From assembly GCA_002404755.1 (NCBI GenBank), contig DHKI01000004.1:1-47538 (forward strand): 47,538 nt of DNA. Reading direction: 5' to 3'. Of the stretch, positions 1 to 8,285 are shown piece by piece. The notes under the pieces were generated by a model that saw nothing but the letters and a program-made list of their open reading frames with translations, made no database searches and was not told the DNA's origin. The position numbers and the translations under genes were made by a program. How positions within the stretch are numbered: position 1 is the stretch's first letter; every line of letters begins with the position of its first letter. This stretch comes from Clostridiales bacterium UBA4698 (GTDB taxonomy: Bacteria > Bacillota > Clostridia > TANB77 > UBA1234).

Positions 1-42
1 CCATGTTGTGTGTGCTAAACTATCTGTATATGAATTTTTCAT
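1..42 (-). CDS. tnpA: IS200/IS605 transposase TnpA, N-terminal fragment (cut by window edge)
   Basis: Fourteen codons from ATG at 42 read MKNSYTDSLAHTTW, which matches the typical opening of IS200 TnpA Y1 transposases (Ser-Leu-x-His-Thr-x-Trp followed by NCKYHIVF, here beyond the edge). AAAGGAATGAG upstream serves as ribosome site. TnpA is a small HUH/Y1 enzyme that moves single-stranded element DNA by recognising subterminal hairpins. The catalytic residues lie outside the window, so integrity is unknown. Confidence 0.8.
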   Translation of the reverse strand, partial: MKNSYTDSLAHTTW

Positions 43-45
43 ATT

Positions 46-114
46 ACTCATTCCTTTCATTTTTAATATTTTTAGCTGTCAAACTTTAAATATTATACCA
101 TGTTCGGAATGAGT
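46..114 (-). promoter_or_regulatory. Inverted repeat masking the tnpA ribosome site
   Basis: ACTCATTCC (46-54) pairs perfectly with GGAATGAGT (106-114). In the minus-strand mRNA the distal arm is the Shine-Dalgarno region of tnpA, so folding would hide it. Repression of IS200 transposase translation by such a 5' UTR stem is established for the enteric element; its function here is inferred from the matching layout. Confidence 0.65.
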
Positions 115-151
115 TTTTTATTACTTTACTCATAACTATAAGTTTTTCTTT

Positions 152-172
152 ACCCCCAGTATAACTGGGGGT
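152..172. repeat. Perfect 9-bp hairpin at IS200 end
   Basis: ACCCCCAGT, a 3-nt ATA loop and ACTGGGGGT form a perfect stem. GC-rich CCCCCAG hairpins near the left end of IS200 elements act as TnpA binding site and as a terminator against read-in transcription. Here it would also stop transcription from the host side. Confidence 0.75.
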
Positions 173-187
173 TTACTCTTAAATTAA

Positions 188-233
188 AAAGAACTGAACG
201 CAAAAGTTAGATGCTTTTTAAGTTCAGTTCTTT
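188..233 (-). terminator. Intrinsic terminator after aspS
   Basis: AAAGAACTGAAC (188-199) and GTTCAGTTCTTT (222-233) form a 12-bp stem. On the minus strand it is followed by TTTTTAATTTAAG, a typical rho-independent end for the proS-aspS operon. Confidence 0.8.
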
Positions 234-257
234 CTTCATATTTTACTTTTTATTAAA

Positions 258-1544
258 CTATGGAGTTAATCTATTTGGTCCTCTGAATAAGAACTCTACT
301 TCTTTTATTGTGTAGTCTGTTAATATCATTGTAAGTCTATCTACTCCAAGACCAAATCCGCCATGTGGAGGGCAACCATATTTGAAGAATTCTAGATAGA
401 ATTTAACATCTTTATCTAGTCCTTTTTCTTCTGCTTGTGCTTTTAATACATCGTATCTATGCTCTCTTTGTGCACCAGTTGTAATTTCAACACCGCTCCA
501 AATTAGGTCATATCCTTGTGGGATTCCATCTTTTCTCATATGATAAAATGCTCTCTTATCCTTTGGATAATCTGTAACAAATAAGAATTCATGACCATAT
601 TTATCCATTGCATATTTTTTGCATAGTCTTTCTGCTTCTGTTGTTAAATCATTCATTTCAGAAGCAGGAACTTCGAAGCCATACATTTCTTTTAACTCTG
701 CATATAAATCTGCAAGTTTAATTCTTGGGAAAGGAAGTGTTGGAACAACAATTTCTTTTCCGAATATTTCTTTACATTTCTCGCCATATTTTGCATGAAC
801 TTTTTCAAGTGCATATGCAAGCATTTCTTCTTCGAATTTCATTATGTCTTCATATGATTCAATATAACTAATTTCTAGGTCGAAACCAGTAAATTCTGTT
901 GCGTGTTTGTTAGTATTAGATTTTTCAGCTCTAAATACTGGACCTGACTCGAATATTCTTTCAAATCCTGAAGCCATAGCCATTTGTTTATAGAACTGTG
1001 GGCTTTGTGCAAGATAAGCTTTACCATCAAAGTAATCAAGTTCAAATACATCTGCTCCACTTTCACTTGCTGTAGCTATTAGCTTTGGTGTATGTATTTC
1101 TATAAAGTTTCTTTCTAAGCAGAATTCTCTAAATGCTTTTACAAGTTCTGTTTGCATTTCAAACATCAATTGATTTTTTTCTGTTCTTAAGTCAATCCAT
1201 CTATAATCTAATCTAGTATCTATATTAGCATCTGGACCTAATGGAAGAGCTTCTGCTCTTGATTCTACTGTTAGTTTTTCAGGAAGCATCTCTACTCCAC
1301 CCATTTTTACGAATTCGTTTGCTACTACAGGTCCCTCTACTGTTATTACACTGTGTGGAAGCACTCCTTCGATTTCTTTTGCGATTTCAGGAAACTTTTC
1401 TTTTTCTATTGTAACTTGAAGTTTTCCTGTAATATCTCTTACAACTATAAAAGCCATAGTTTTTTTATCTCTTATGTTTTCGATAAAACCTTTTACTTTA
1501 TTAGTTTCCCCTACTTTAATATCTTTTATATAAGTTCTCTCCAT
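258..1544 (-). CDS. aspS: Aspartyl-tRNA synthetase, archaeal/eukaryotic-type
   Basis: Charges tRNA-Asp (possibly also tRNA-Asn) with aspartate. It is 428 residues from ATG at 1544, which has GAGGAGG just upstream; an open stretch reaches 1613 but has no ribosome site and runs back into proS. An N-terminal OB-fold anticodon domain is followed by class II motifs: the FRAEKSNTNKHATEF motif 2 loop (about 215-230) and GFGLGVDRL motif 3 near the C terminus. The GAD insertion of the usual bacterial AspRS (about 590 aa) is absent, so this is the short archaeal-like form found in some clostridia. Whether it discriminates Asp from Asn tRNA cannot be decided here. It follows proS by 13 nt. Confidence 0.95.
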   Translation of the reverse strand: MERTYIKDIKVGETNKVKGFIENIRDKKTMAFIVVRDITGKLQVTIEKEKFPEIAKEIEGVLPHSVITVEGPVVANEFVKMGGVEMLPEKLTVESRAEALPLGPDANIDTRLDYRWIDLRTEKNQLMFEMQTELVKAFREFCLERNFIEIHTPKLIATASESGADVFELDYFDGKAYLAQSPQFYKQMAMASGFERIFESGPVFRAEKSNTNKHATEFTGFDLEISYIESYEDIMKFEEEMLAYALEKVHAKYGEKCKEIFGKEIVVPTLPFPRIKLADLYAELKEMYGFEVPASEMNDLTTEAERLCKKYAMDKYGHEFLFVTDYPKDKRAFYHMRKDGIPQGYDLIWSGVEITTGAQREHRYDVLKAQAEEKGLDKDVKFYLEFFKYGCPPHGGFGLGVDRLTMILTDYTIKEVEFLFRGPNRLTP

Positions 1545-1557
1545 TTTAATCCTCCTC

Positions 1558-2988
1558 TTAATACTGTATTCCCCATATAACCATTGTTTTTGCTGGTTTT
1601 CCACAGCATACACAAGTATCAGATATATGTTCTTGTTCCTCTTTAAATGGAATACATCTAGATTTTGTACCTCTGATTTCTTTCATCTTTAGCTCACACT
1701 CTGTGTCGCCACACCACATTGCTTTTACAAAACCTGGTTGTGTTTCCATTATGTGTTTTACATCATCCATTGTTTTGGCTGTAAATGTAAGTGCATCTCT
1801 TCTCTTTGTTGCTGTTTCTAATAGATTTGATTGGATCTTCTCCATTAAATCTTTTACATATGTAACAATGTCTGTATCTAGTGAGATATCCATCTTTTCT
1901 CTAGTATCTCTTCTTGCAACAACAAGCTTTCCTGCTTCTAAATCTTTTGGTCCAACTTCTATTCTAACTGGTATACCATTTGTTTCGGCTTCAGCAAATT
2001 TGAAACCCGGTGATTTCTCTGAGTAGTCTGCATATGCAGTAATTCCGGCTTGTTTTAGACTAGATAAGATTTCTTCTGTTTTAGCTATAACTTTTTCATC
2101 TGAACCTATTGGAATTATAACAACCTGTCTTGGAGCAATTCTTGGTGGAAGTACTAATCCATTGTCATCACTATGAACCATTATTAGAGCACCAATCATT
2201 CTTGTAGTTGTTCCCCAAGATGTTTGATAAGGATTCTCAAGTTCATTATTTCTATTGCTAAATGTTATATTAAATGGTTTGCTGAATTTTTGACCAAAAT
2301 AATGTGATGTTCCACTTTGAAGTGATACTCCATTATACATTAAAGCTTCAACTGTGTATGTATATTCAGCACCTGCAAATTTTTCTTTTTCTGTTTTTTG
2401 ACCAACAACTGCTGGTATTGCAAGATAATCTGTAAAGAATTTTTTATATACCATAAGCATTCTAAGAGTTTCTTCCTCTGCCTCTTTTGCAGTTTCATGA
2501 ATTGTATGACCTTCTTGCCATAAAAATTCTCTAGAACGTAAAAATGGTCTTGTTTCTTTTTCCCATCTAACAACATTAACCCATTGATTATATAGTTTTG
2601 GTAAATCTCTATATGATTTAACCGTATTTGCATAATATTCACTGAACAAAGTCTCTGATGTGGGTCTAAAACAAAGCCTTTCTTCTAGTTCGTTATTTCC
2701 CCCATGAGTAATCCATGCAACCTCTGGTGCAAAGCCTTCTACATGTTCAGCTTCTTTCTTTAATAAGCTTTCTGGGATAAAAACTGGCATATTTACATTT
2801 TGATGCCCTGTTTCTTTAAACATACCATCCATTACTTTTTGTATGTTTTCCCATATAGCATACCCATTGGGCTCTAGAATTACGCATCCTTTAACACTTG
2901 AATATGTTGCAAGTCTAGCTGCTTTAATGATATCATCATACCATTTAGCAAAGTCTTCATTTCTTGGCGTAATTGCTTTGTTTTTCAT
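1558..2988 (-). CDS. proS: Prolyl-tRNA synthetase, short archaeal-like (type 3)
   Basis: Charges tRNA-Pro. It is 476 residues starting at MKNKAITPRNEDF (ATG 2988, AGAGGGG upstream); the longer open frame to 3075 overlaps the promoter. Class II motifs are present: motif 2 around VVRWEKETRPFLRSREFLWQ and the TSETLFSEYY region before it. There is no INS editing domain between motifs 2 and 3, and the C-terminal part has paired Cys (MWCGDTEC, CVCCGK) and ends in Tyr, all typical of the archaeal/eukaryotic-like ProRS. First gene of the proS-aspS operon. Confidence 0.95.
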   Translation of the reverse strand: MKNKAITPRNEDFAKWYDDIIKAARLATYSSVKGCVILEPNGYAIWENIQKVMDGMFKETGHQNVNMPVFIPESLLKKEAEHVEGFAPEVAWITHGGNNELEERLCFRPTSETLFSEYYANTVKSYRDLPKLYNQWVNVVRWEKETRPFLRSREFLWQEGHTIHETAKEAEEETLRMLMVYKKFFTDYLAIPAVVGQKTEKEKFAGAEYTYTVEALMYNGVSLQSGTSHYFGQKFSKPFNITFSNRNNELENPYQTSWGTTTRMIGALIMVHSDDNGLVLPPRIAPRQVVIIPIGSDEKVIAKTEEILSSLKQAGITAYADYSEKSPGFKFAEAETNGIPVRIEVGPKDLEAGKLVVARRDTREKMDISLDTDIVTYVKDLMEKIQSNLLETATKRRDALTFTAKTMDDVKHIMETQPGFVKAMWCGDTECELKMKEIRGTKSRCIPFKEEQEHISDTCVCCGKPAKTMVIWGIQY

Positions 2989-3030
2989 TATAAAATTCCC
3001 CTCTTTCTTAGATTTTTTAAATATACAGAC

Positions 3031-3059
3031 ATTATATACTCTTTTTTTATGTATTTCAA
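3031..3059 (-). promoter_or_regulatory. Sigma-A promoter of proS-aspS
   Basis: On the minus strand TTGAAA (3054-3059), 17 nt, TATAAT (3031-3036). The leader is about 40 nt, so there is no room for a T-box. Confidence 0.75.
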
Positions 3060-3084
3060 TATGAAAAATAGCCAATATTTACAT

Positions 3085-3113
3085 TTGTTTATGTTAATCG
3101 CAAGATGTATAAT
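3085..3113 (+). promoter_or_regulatory. Promoter of the small plus-strand gene
   Basis: TTGTTT (3085-3090), 17 nt, TATAAT (3108-3113). It lies back to back with the proS promoter and gives a very short leader before the AGAGGTG ribosome site. Confidence 0.6.
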
Positions 3114-3133
3114 TAGTTTAAGAGGTGTAGCTT

Positions 3134-3418
3134 ATGAATGATATTATTGTTACTTTGCTTGCAGAAAAACCATGTGAGCTTAATAGGTTTTTAAGTAGTT
3201 ATTATAACAAGGATATGCAAATTGAAGAGGGAGCCTTTAGATGGACTTCTATCTTTCAAAAGCCTTTAGATAGCATTTGTATGCTTGCTACACTTGTTGA
3301 CAATATAGAAGATTATAAAATCGAGGCATTAGTTTCTATTAAGCATTACAATAGTGTTAAGGTTACTAATGAAAATATAAACGAACTCGTTAAATTGTTA
3401 TACTGGATGAATTATTGA
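3134..3418 (+). CDS. Small protein of unknown function (94 aa)
   Basis: I do not recognise the family. The ATG is preceded by AGAGGTG and a recognisable promoter, and the frame ends just before a strong terminator, so it is probably a real gene. The protein is soluble-looking, mixed alpha/beta, mildly acidic, with two Cys, no signal peptide and no membrane segment. It is one of few plus-strand genes here and stands alone between divergent proS and convergent gpsA. Confidence 0.6.
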   Translation: MNDIIVTLLAEKPCELNRFLSSYYNKDMQIEEGAFRWTSIFQKPLDSICMLATLVDNIEDYKIEALVSIKHYNSVKVTNENINELVKLLYWMNY

Positions 3419-3427
3419 ATTAAAATC

Positions 3428-3479
3428 AAAACACCCCAAAACACTAGATAGTATCCATCTAAAAGTTTTGGGGTGTTTT
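3428..3479. terminator. Bidirectional terminator between the 94-aa gene and gpsA
   Basis: AAACACCCCAAAAC and GTTTTGGGGTGTTTT form a long stem flanked by A and T tracts, so it can work on both strands for the two convergent genes. Confidence 0.85.
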
Positions 3480-3483
3480 ATGT

Positions 3484-4473
3484 TTAAAATTCTTTTTTTC
3501 TTCCTCTTGTCATTAACTCAGCTGTTGCTTCTACAGGTGATTTTCCGTTATGTATAATCGCATACATAACATCTATTATTGGCGTACCCACACTATATTT
3601 TCTTGCTAGTGCATATGCACCATCAACTGCATATATTCCTTCTACTACCATGCCTACTTCTTTTACTGCTTCATCTACGCTTTTTCCCTGTCCTATTAGA
3701 ATTCCGGCTTGTCTATTTCTACTATGTTTGCTAGAACATGTAACAAATAGATCACCTACTCCAGTTAAGCCATAAAATGTTTCTCTTTTTGCTCCAGCCT
3801 CAACACCAAGCCTTGCTATTTCTGCTATTCCTCGAGTTATCAAAGCTGCTATTGTGTTATCTCCATAGCCAAGTCCCATTGCTATTCCGCAAGCAAGTGC
3901 TATTATGTTTTTTAATGAGCCTCCCATTTCTACGCCTAACATGTCATCATTTGTGTATACACGTAATTTATCATTCATAAAGATATCTTGCAAATTTAGT
4001 GCCATCTCGTCGCTTTCAGAGGCAATTACAAGTGCTGTAGGAATATTTGTCGATACTTCTTCTGCGTGGCTTGGGCCAGATAGTGCTGAAACAATATTAT
4101 CTGGCATTATCTCTTTTATAACCTGTGTATAAACCATCTGTGTGTCTGGTTCCATGCCTTTTGAGCATAAAACAAAACTTTGATTTTTTGTAACAAATGA
4201 CTTCATGTTATTAAGTGTTGACCTAATTGCTTTAGATGGGGTAACAATCAAAATGATTTCAGTATCTTTTATACTTTCCTCTAAATCTGTAAAACATTTA
4301 ATTGAAGAGGGAACTATAATGTTTGGCAAGAATTTGCATTTATGCTCATTGTTTATTAGCTCAGCTTCATCTTTGTTGTATGACCATAATTTAATCTCGT
4401 GGCCATTTCTATCTAAAACCATAGCTAGTGCTACTCCCCAACTACCGCTACCAATAACTGCTATTTTACTCAT
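3484..4473 (-). CDS. gpsA: Glycerol-3-phosphate dehydrogenase [NAD(P)+]
   Basis: Reduces dihydroxyacetone phosphate to sn-glycerol-3-phosphate for phospholipid synthesis, and here also for CDP-glycerol. It is 329 residues, normal length. The Rossmann motif GSGSWGVALA (8-17) and ALSGPSHAEEV are family hallmarks, with the catalytic Lys expected in GGSLKNIIALACGI. AAAGGATGA precedes the start. Last gene of the der-plsY-gpsA operon, so substrate producer and PlsY acyltransferase are co-transcribed. Confidence 0.96.
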   Translation of the reverse strand: MSKIAVIGSGSWGVALAMVLDRNGHEIKLWSYNKDEAELINNEHKCKFLPNIIVPSSIKCFTDLEESIKDTEIILIVTPSKAIRSTLNNMKSFVTKNQSFVLCSKGMEPDTQMVYTQVIKEIMPDNIVSALSGPSHAEEVSTNIPTALVIASESDEMALNLQDIFMNDKLRVYTNDDMLGVEMGGSLKNIIALACGIAMGLGYGDNTIAALITRGIAEIARLGVEAGAKRETFYGLTGVGDLFVTCSSKHSRNRQAGILIGQGKSVDEAVKEVGMVVEGIYAVDGAYALARKYSVGTPIIDVMYAIIHNGKSPVEATAELMTRGRKKEF

Positions 4474-4513
4474 AAAATCATCCTTTCTGCATGTTTTATA
4501 TTGCTATGGAGTT

Positions 4514-5236
4514 TTATTTTGTTTCTTCTGAATTTTTAGATATCTCTGCCAACTTTTCAGCTTTAGTCTTCCAAAGCTTGTTTTCTGTACCATTTAAAAG
4601 TCTTGTTATGTTAGCTCTATGTCTATATATTGCAAGTGCTGCAACTAATACAGCGAATATAGTATAAATCATTCTAGCCTTAAATGATGTTCCAAATGCG
4701 CTTCCCATTATCCAAACAAGTACCGGATAAAGTATTGCTGCACATATTGAGCCAAGCGAAACCATTCTTGAAGATATCATAAGAACTAGTGCAAATACTA
4801 AGCATACAAGTCCGATTTGCCATTCTATCATTAACAATGCTCCAAGTGATGTTGCAATACCTTTTCCACCCTTGAAACCATAATAAATAGGGTAATTATG
4901 TCCAAGTATTGCACCAAGTGCTGCAAGCAATATACCTAGTTCATATGTAACATTGAGAGTAGTTGTATCTCCAAGTGCAGTAAACATTTCTACACCTGAA
5001 ATAGCAAATATTCCTTTTGCAAGTAATATTGCAATTACTGCCTTACAAATATCAAATATCAATACTAAAGCAGCTGGACCTTTTCCAAGGACTCTTAACG
5101 TATTTGTTGTTCCTGCATTTCCACTGCCCTGCTCTCTAATATCTCCTTTTCCCATAAGTTTGCTTAAAATAATTGATAAATTGATGCTACCAATTAAATA
5201 TCCTACCATGGCTATAACAATTAGTTGCCATATCAT
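4514..5236 (-). CDS. plsY: Glycerol-3-phosphate acyltransferase PlsY
   Basis: Integral membrane enzyme that transfers acyl from acyl-phosphate to glycerol-3-phosphate, the first step of phosphatidic acid synthesis. About five membrane helices; family motifs are GSGNAGTTN (37-45) and GHNYPIYYGFKGGKGIAT (about 112-129). It is 240 residues, slightly long because of a charged C-terminal tail. AAAGGAGGA precedes the ATG. It lies between der and gpsA. Confidence 0.96.
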   Translation of the reverse strand: MIWQLIVIAMVGYLIGSINLSIILSKLMGKGDIREQGSGNAGTTNTLRVLGKGPAALVLIFDICKAVIAILLAKGIFAISGVEMFTALGDTTTLNVTYELGILLAALGAILGHNYPIYYGFKGGKGIATSLGALLMIEWQIGLVCLVFALVLMISSRMVSLGSICAAILYPVLVWIMGSAFGTSFKARMIYTIFAVLVAALAIYRHRANITRLLNGTENKLWKTKAEKLAEISKNSEETK

Positions 5237-5281
5237 AAAAATTCCTCCTTTGTATATCTTCTATATTTTTTATATTCGATT

Positions 5282-6613
5282 TTATAAATCTTCTTTCTTC
5301 TTTTCTCTGACTAAAATTCTAACTGGTGTTCCCTCTAGTCCTCCGAAATTTTTTCTGATTTGGTTTTCGATGTATCTTTGATATGAAAAATGGAACAACT
5401 TTGCACTATTACAAAATACTGCAAATGTTGGTGGGCGTGTAGATACTTGTGTTGCATAATATATTTTTAATCTTCTACCTTTATCACTAGGTGGTTGAAC
5501 CATAGTAACAGCCTCATTCATAACATCATTTAGCATTCCCGTTGTTATTCTTCTAGCATTTTGCTCATTTACAGAATTTATAAGTGGAAAAATCTTATCA
5601 ACTCTTTGACCTGTAAGTGCTGAAACAAATATAATTGGAGCATATGTCATATATGCAAGTTTTGTATATACATCTCTCTTATATGCTTCCAATGTGCCAT
5701 TTTCCTTTTCAACAGCATCCCATTTATTAACTAGTATAATAACGCCTTTTCCTGCTTCATGTGCTTCACCAGCTATTTTGGTATCTTGATCTGTAACACC
5801 CTCAGTTGCATCAATTACTAATATGCAAACATGGGCATTATCTATAGCAGCTTTAGCACGAATAATACTGTATTTTTCAATATCTTCTTCTATTTTGCTC
5901 TTTCTTCTAATACCAGCTGTGTCAATAAAAATATACTTTCCATATTCATTTTCAAAAGGAGTATCTATTGCGTCTCTAGTAGTTCCGGCAATATTTGATA
6001 CAATAAGTCTCTCTTCACCTAAAATTTTGTTAATTAAAGAAGATTTACCTGCATTAGGTTTGCCTATAACTGCAACTCTGATATACTCGTCATCATCATC
6101 GATACTTGTTTCTTCTGGAAAAGAATTATAAACAGCATCTAGAACTTCACCTGTTCCAAGTTGATTCAAAGCTGATACTGGATATGGTTCACCAAGTCCA
6201 AGATTATAAAACTCATATAATTCAGCTGGTGCATCACCTATTCTATCTGCTTTATTGCAAACTAAAACAATAGGCTTACCAGTCTTTCTAAGCATAGTTG
6301 CCACTTCGTGGTCTGCAGCTGTAACGCCTTGCTTTATATCAGTTAAAAATATAATAACATCAGCTGTTTCCATAGCAATTTGTGCTTGTCTCTTCATTTG
6401 AACAAGAATTTCATCAGTAGACTTTGGCTCGATACCTCCAGTATCAATCAAAGTAAACTTTCTTCCTCTCCACTCGGTATCTGCATACACTCTGTCTCTA
6501 GTAACGCCAGGTGTATCTTCTACAATCGATTTTCTCTCTCCCACTATGTAATTAAAAAATGTAGATTTACCTACATTTGGTCTTCCAATAAGTGCTACAA
6601 TTGGTTTTGCCAT
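5282..6613 (-). CDS. der: Ribosome-assembly GTPase Der (EngA)
   Basis: Two tandem GTPase domains and a KH-like C-terminal domain, 443 residues. G1 motifs are GRPNVGKST (about 10-18) and GKPNAGKSS (about 184-192); NKAD and NKWD are the G4 motifs. Der helps mature the 50S subunit. GAGGTG lies before the ATG. First gene of the operon with plsY and gpsA, a common clostridial order. Confidence 0.97.
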   Translation of the reverse strand: MAKPIVALIGRPNVGKSTFFNYIVGERKSIVEDTPGVTRDRVYADTEWRGRKFTLIDTGGIEPKSTDEILVQMKRQAQIAMETADVIIFLTDIKQGVTAADHEVATMLRKTGKPIVLVCNKADRIGDAPAELYEFYNLGLGEPYPVSALNQLGTGEVLDAVYNSFPEETSIDDDDEYIRVAVIGKPNAGKSSLINKILGEERLIVSNIAGTTRDAIDTPFENEYGKYIFIDTAGIRRKSKIEEDIEKYSIIRAKAAIDNAHVCILVIDATEGVTDQDTKIAGEAHEAGKGVIILVNKWDAVEKENGTLEAYKRDVYTKLAYMTYAPIIFVSALTGQRVDKIFPLINSVNEQNARRITTGMLNDVMNEAVTMVQPPSDKGRRLKIYYATQVSTRPPTFAVFCNSAKLFHFSYQRYIENQIRKNFGGLEGTPVRILVREKKKEDL

Positions 6614-6759
6614 TTTTTCACCTCATAACTTTTTATATAACAGACCAGAACTAACCCTATTTGTTACTTTTAAAAAACAAAAAGGTTACTACTATGTCTC
6701 TTTTTTACTACCAAACAAAAGTATACTATAAAATATAAAAAAATTCAACAAAAGTCGAA

Positions 6760-7026
6760 TTACATATTTTCATAATGCGACCATGCACTTAGTATTCTTA
6801 CTTTTTTCTCGTCTTCTATCACCTGATAAACAAGTCTATGTTGCAAATTTATTCTGCGTGAATAGTACGATTCCAAATCGCCAACTAGTTTTTCATATGG
6901 AGGTGGCATTTGATAAGGATTTATTTTTATTATTTCTATAAGTTTATGTGCCTTTTCTGCCAATTTGTTTTCCTTTAGTTTCTGTATCTCTTTTAAGACA
7001 TTTTTGTTATATTGAATAGTGTACAT
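6760..7026 (-). CDS. yoeB: YoeB/Txe-family toxin, ribosome-dependent mRNA endonuclease
   Basis: Eighty-eight residues from ATG 7026, which overlaps the antitoxin stop as TAATG and has GAGGTGG upstream; an alternative ATG nine bases earlier has no such site. Family residues are present: Glu45 in the YEKL motif, Arg58/59 and Arg64 (SRRINLQHR), and the C-terminal His84-Tyr85 of SHYENM. YoeB cuts mRNA in the ribosomal A site. Translational coupling to the antitoxin is typical. Confidence 0.93.
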   Translation of the reverse strand: MYTIQYNKNVLKEIQKLKENKLAEKAHKLIEIIKINPYQMPPPYEKLVGDLESYYSRRINLQHRLVYQVIEDEKKVRILSAWSHYENM

Positions 7027-7277
7027 TAGTCCCAATCCACCTCATCTTCATCTACAAAATCTTCATCAGGTGCATTGCCCCTTTTTATTATTTCATCCTT
7101 TAAACCTGGTATAGAAGAAATATATAGTGTTTCCATAAGATTGTTATAATCCTCCTCCGATATTACCACTGCATTACCATTTTTTGTTGAAACATTTATA
7201 GGTTCATTGTATTTTATTGTTGTTTCAAGCAACTCATATATATTTTTACGAAAATTTGTTATATTTGTATTTGTCAT
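7026..7277 (-). CDS. yefM: YefM/Phd-family antitoxin
   Basis: Eighty-three residues. The N-terminal DNA-binding part (NITNFRKNIYELLETTIKYN) and the VVISEEDYNNLMETLY element are typical of YefM/Phd; the acidic C terminus would wrap the toxin. The ATG at 7283 directly abuts GGAGGG, so the ATG at 7277, about 6 nt from the ribosome site, is chosen. It probably represses its own promoter together with YoeB. Confidence 0.9.
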   Translation of the reverse strand: MTNTNITNFRKNIYELLETTIKYNEPINVSTKNGNAVVISEEDYNNLMETLYISSIPGLKDEIIKRGNAPDEDFVDEDEVDWD

Positions 7278-7361
7278 ATCCATCCCTCCTTACAAAATTA
7301 AATTGTATTTATGCACTTAAGCTCCTCAACTTTTTAACGATATTTTGCACTACCTAATGAT

Positions 7362-7390
7362 ATTATACCGTACTTTTTTGCGTACATCAA
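7362..7390 (-). promoter_or_regulatory. Promoter and probable operator of yefM-yoeB
   Basis: On the minus strand TTGATG (7385-7390), 17 nt, TATAAT (7362-7367). The spacer has two GTAC-containing elements (GATGTACGC and AGTACGG) one helical turn apart. YefM-type operators elsewhere are built on TGTACA cores, so autoregulation at this site is likely but inferred. Confidence 0.7.
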
Positions 7391-7525
7391 TATATTATAT
7401 GCAATTTAGCCAAAAAAATTCATGTGTTCATTTTTCTACTATCACCATTTTGTTCTATTAGATAACATGCATAACGAGTTAATTTATAGTCAATCTGTTC
7501 TCTATAGACTCCTGAACCGATTTAA

Positions 7526-7553
7526 ACCATTTTATTGATGTCAGTAAAATGGT
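7526..7553. repeat. Inverted repeat in the gap between TA module and coat genes
   Basis: ACCATTTTA (7526-7534) and TAAAATGGT (7545-7553) form a perfect 9-bp stem with a 10-nt loop. No T tract follows on either strand, so it is a poor terminator. The rest of 7278-7644 holds the TA promoter and the coat-gene terminator; I see no gene in it. Confidence 0.5.
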
Positions 7554-7603
7554 CTTGTATAGAAGATTCTTATAAGCTGATTTACGGCGCCTAAATTATG
7601 CAA

Positions 7604-7634
7604 AAACGATGCAGATTTAGTTTCTGCACCGTTT
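7604..7634 (-). terminator. Terminator after the coat-protein pair
   Basis: On the minus strand AAACGGTGCAG pairs with CTGCATCGTTT (one G-U pair) and runs into TTTTTGCAT. Confidence 0.7.
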
Positions 7635-7644
7635 CTTTACTTAT

Positions 7645-7893
7645 TTAACCTTGAACAAATATATCTTTCACTGTTTGAACCTCTTCAGGTGTTGCCATTC
7701 TTGCAGGTTGATAATATCCCTTGTTTTGAGCTACCTTGTATAAATCATATTGAAATGTCTCACAGCTATTTCTAATATCTTGCATTGTCTTTCTAAATTC
7801 AGGACATGAAGCCTGTGTAATTATATTGGCATAATTGCCTATACTGCTATTTACTTGTGATAAAACATCATTTACCATGTACTTTTCTAACAT
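7645..7893 (-). CDS. CotF-like spore coat protein
   Basis: Eighty-two residues, helical, resembling the CotF family: VLSQVNSSIGNYANIITQAS followed by FRKTMQDIRNSCETFQYDLY and a C-terminal YYQPARMATPEE, the latter typical of small clostridial coat proteins. AAAGGGGAGA precedes the ATG. It is paired with another CotF-like gene 18 nt upstream and shares its terminator. This supports an endospore-forming host. Confidence 0.8.
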   Translation of the reverse strand: MLEKYMVNDVLSQVNSSIGNYANIITQASCPEFRKTMQDIRNSCETFQYDLYKVAQNKGYYQPARMATPEEVQTVKDIFVQG

Positions 7894-7911
7894 ATCTATC
7901 TCCCCTTTCTC

Positions 7912-8103
7912 TTAGTCTGTAGTTAAAAATCCCATAAGCTTTTGTTTTGTGTTTAAAGCATCTTGTGCGGATTTTTCAAACATTTGCTTAACCTCAGAAT
8001 CTGTACAGTTTTGAGCATAAGAAGATAATTTTTGATAAGACATCTCGTGTTCACCAATTAAATGACGAACATTTTGAAGTTCTAATTCATTAAGTTTTGG
8101 CAT
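7912..8103 (-). CDS. Small CotF-like spore coat protein
   Basis: Sixty-three residues from ATG 8103 (AAAGGAGGAG at proper spacing; the open frame extends further but without a ribosome site). LNELELQNVRHLIGEHEM and the following helix with YAQNCTDSEVKQMFEKSA are typical of short CotF/ferritin-like coat proteins encoded in pairs. First gene of the two-gene unit. Confidence 0.75.
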   Translation of the reverse strand: MPKLNELELQNVRHLIGEHEMSYQKLSSYAQNCTDSEVKQMFEKSAQDALNTKQKLMGFLTTD

Positions 8104-8245
8104 ATAAACTCCTCCTTTTTTGTATTTCAAGAGTATTATTAGCCATAGAGCAAAAAATATGCAAAAATTTTCTAATAATGTTCGTAGACTAAATATATTT
8201 TTATTTCAATCTTAGATTCATGAATAAAATTTTTTAATTACAAAA

Positions 8246-8274
8246 AGTAGCTCACTAAAAACTAGTAAGCTACT
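8246..8274 (-). terminator. Terminator of the 76-aa orphan
   Basis: AGTAGCTTACTA and TAGTGAGCTACT (minus strand, one G-U pair) form a 12-bp stem followed by TTTTTG. Confidence 0.75.
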
Positions 8275-8285
8275 GATTGGTTTGT

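Larger units (their letters stand above)
1..176 (-). mobile_element. IS200/IS605-family element, left-end part only
   Basis: The window cuts an IS200-type element. Visible parts, read on the minus strand, are a subterminal perfect hairpin (152-172), a long leader, an inverted repeat that covers the transposase ribosome site, and the first 14 codons of tnpA. This order (end hairpin, RBS-masking stem, tnpA) is the known architecture of IS200. The outer end probably lies just beyond the hairpin, between about 173 and 187, but the exact tip and its target tetranucleotide cannot be fixed without the other end. It sits immediately downstream of the aspS terminator. Confidence 0.8.

Noticed and set aside
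1545..1613. N-terminal extension of AspRS
   Set aside because: It overlaps proS and has no ribosome site, whereas ATG 1544 has GAGGAGG.
7027..7035. Earlier start of YoeB (MGLM)
   Set aside because: The next ATG gives the typical TAATG coupling and normal distance to GAGGTGG.
7526..7553. Inverted repeat as a terminator
   Set aside because: No T tract on either strand and no gene end close by.
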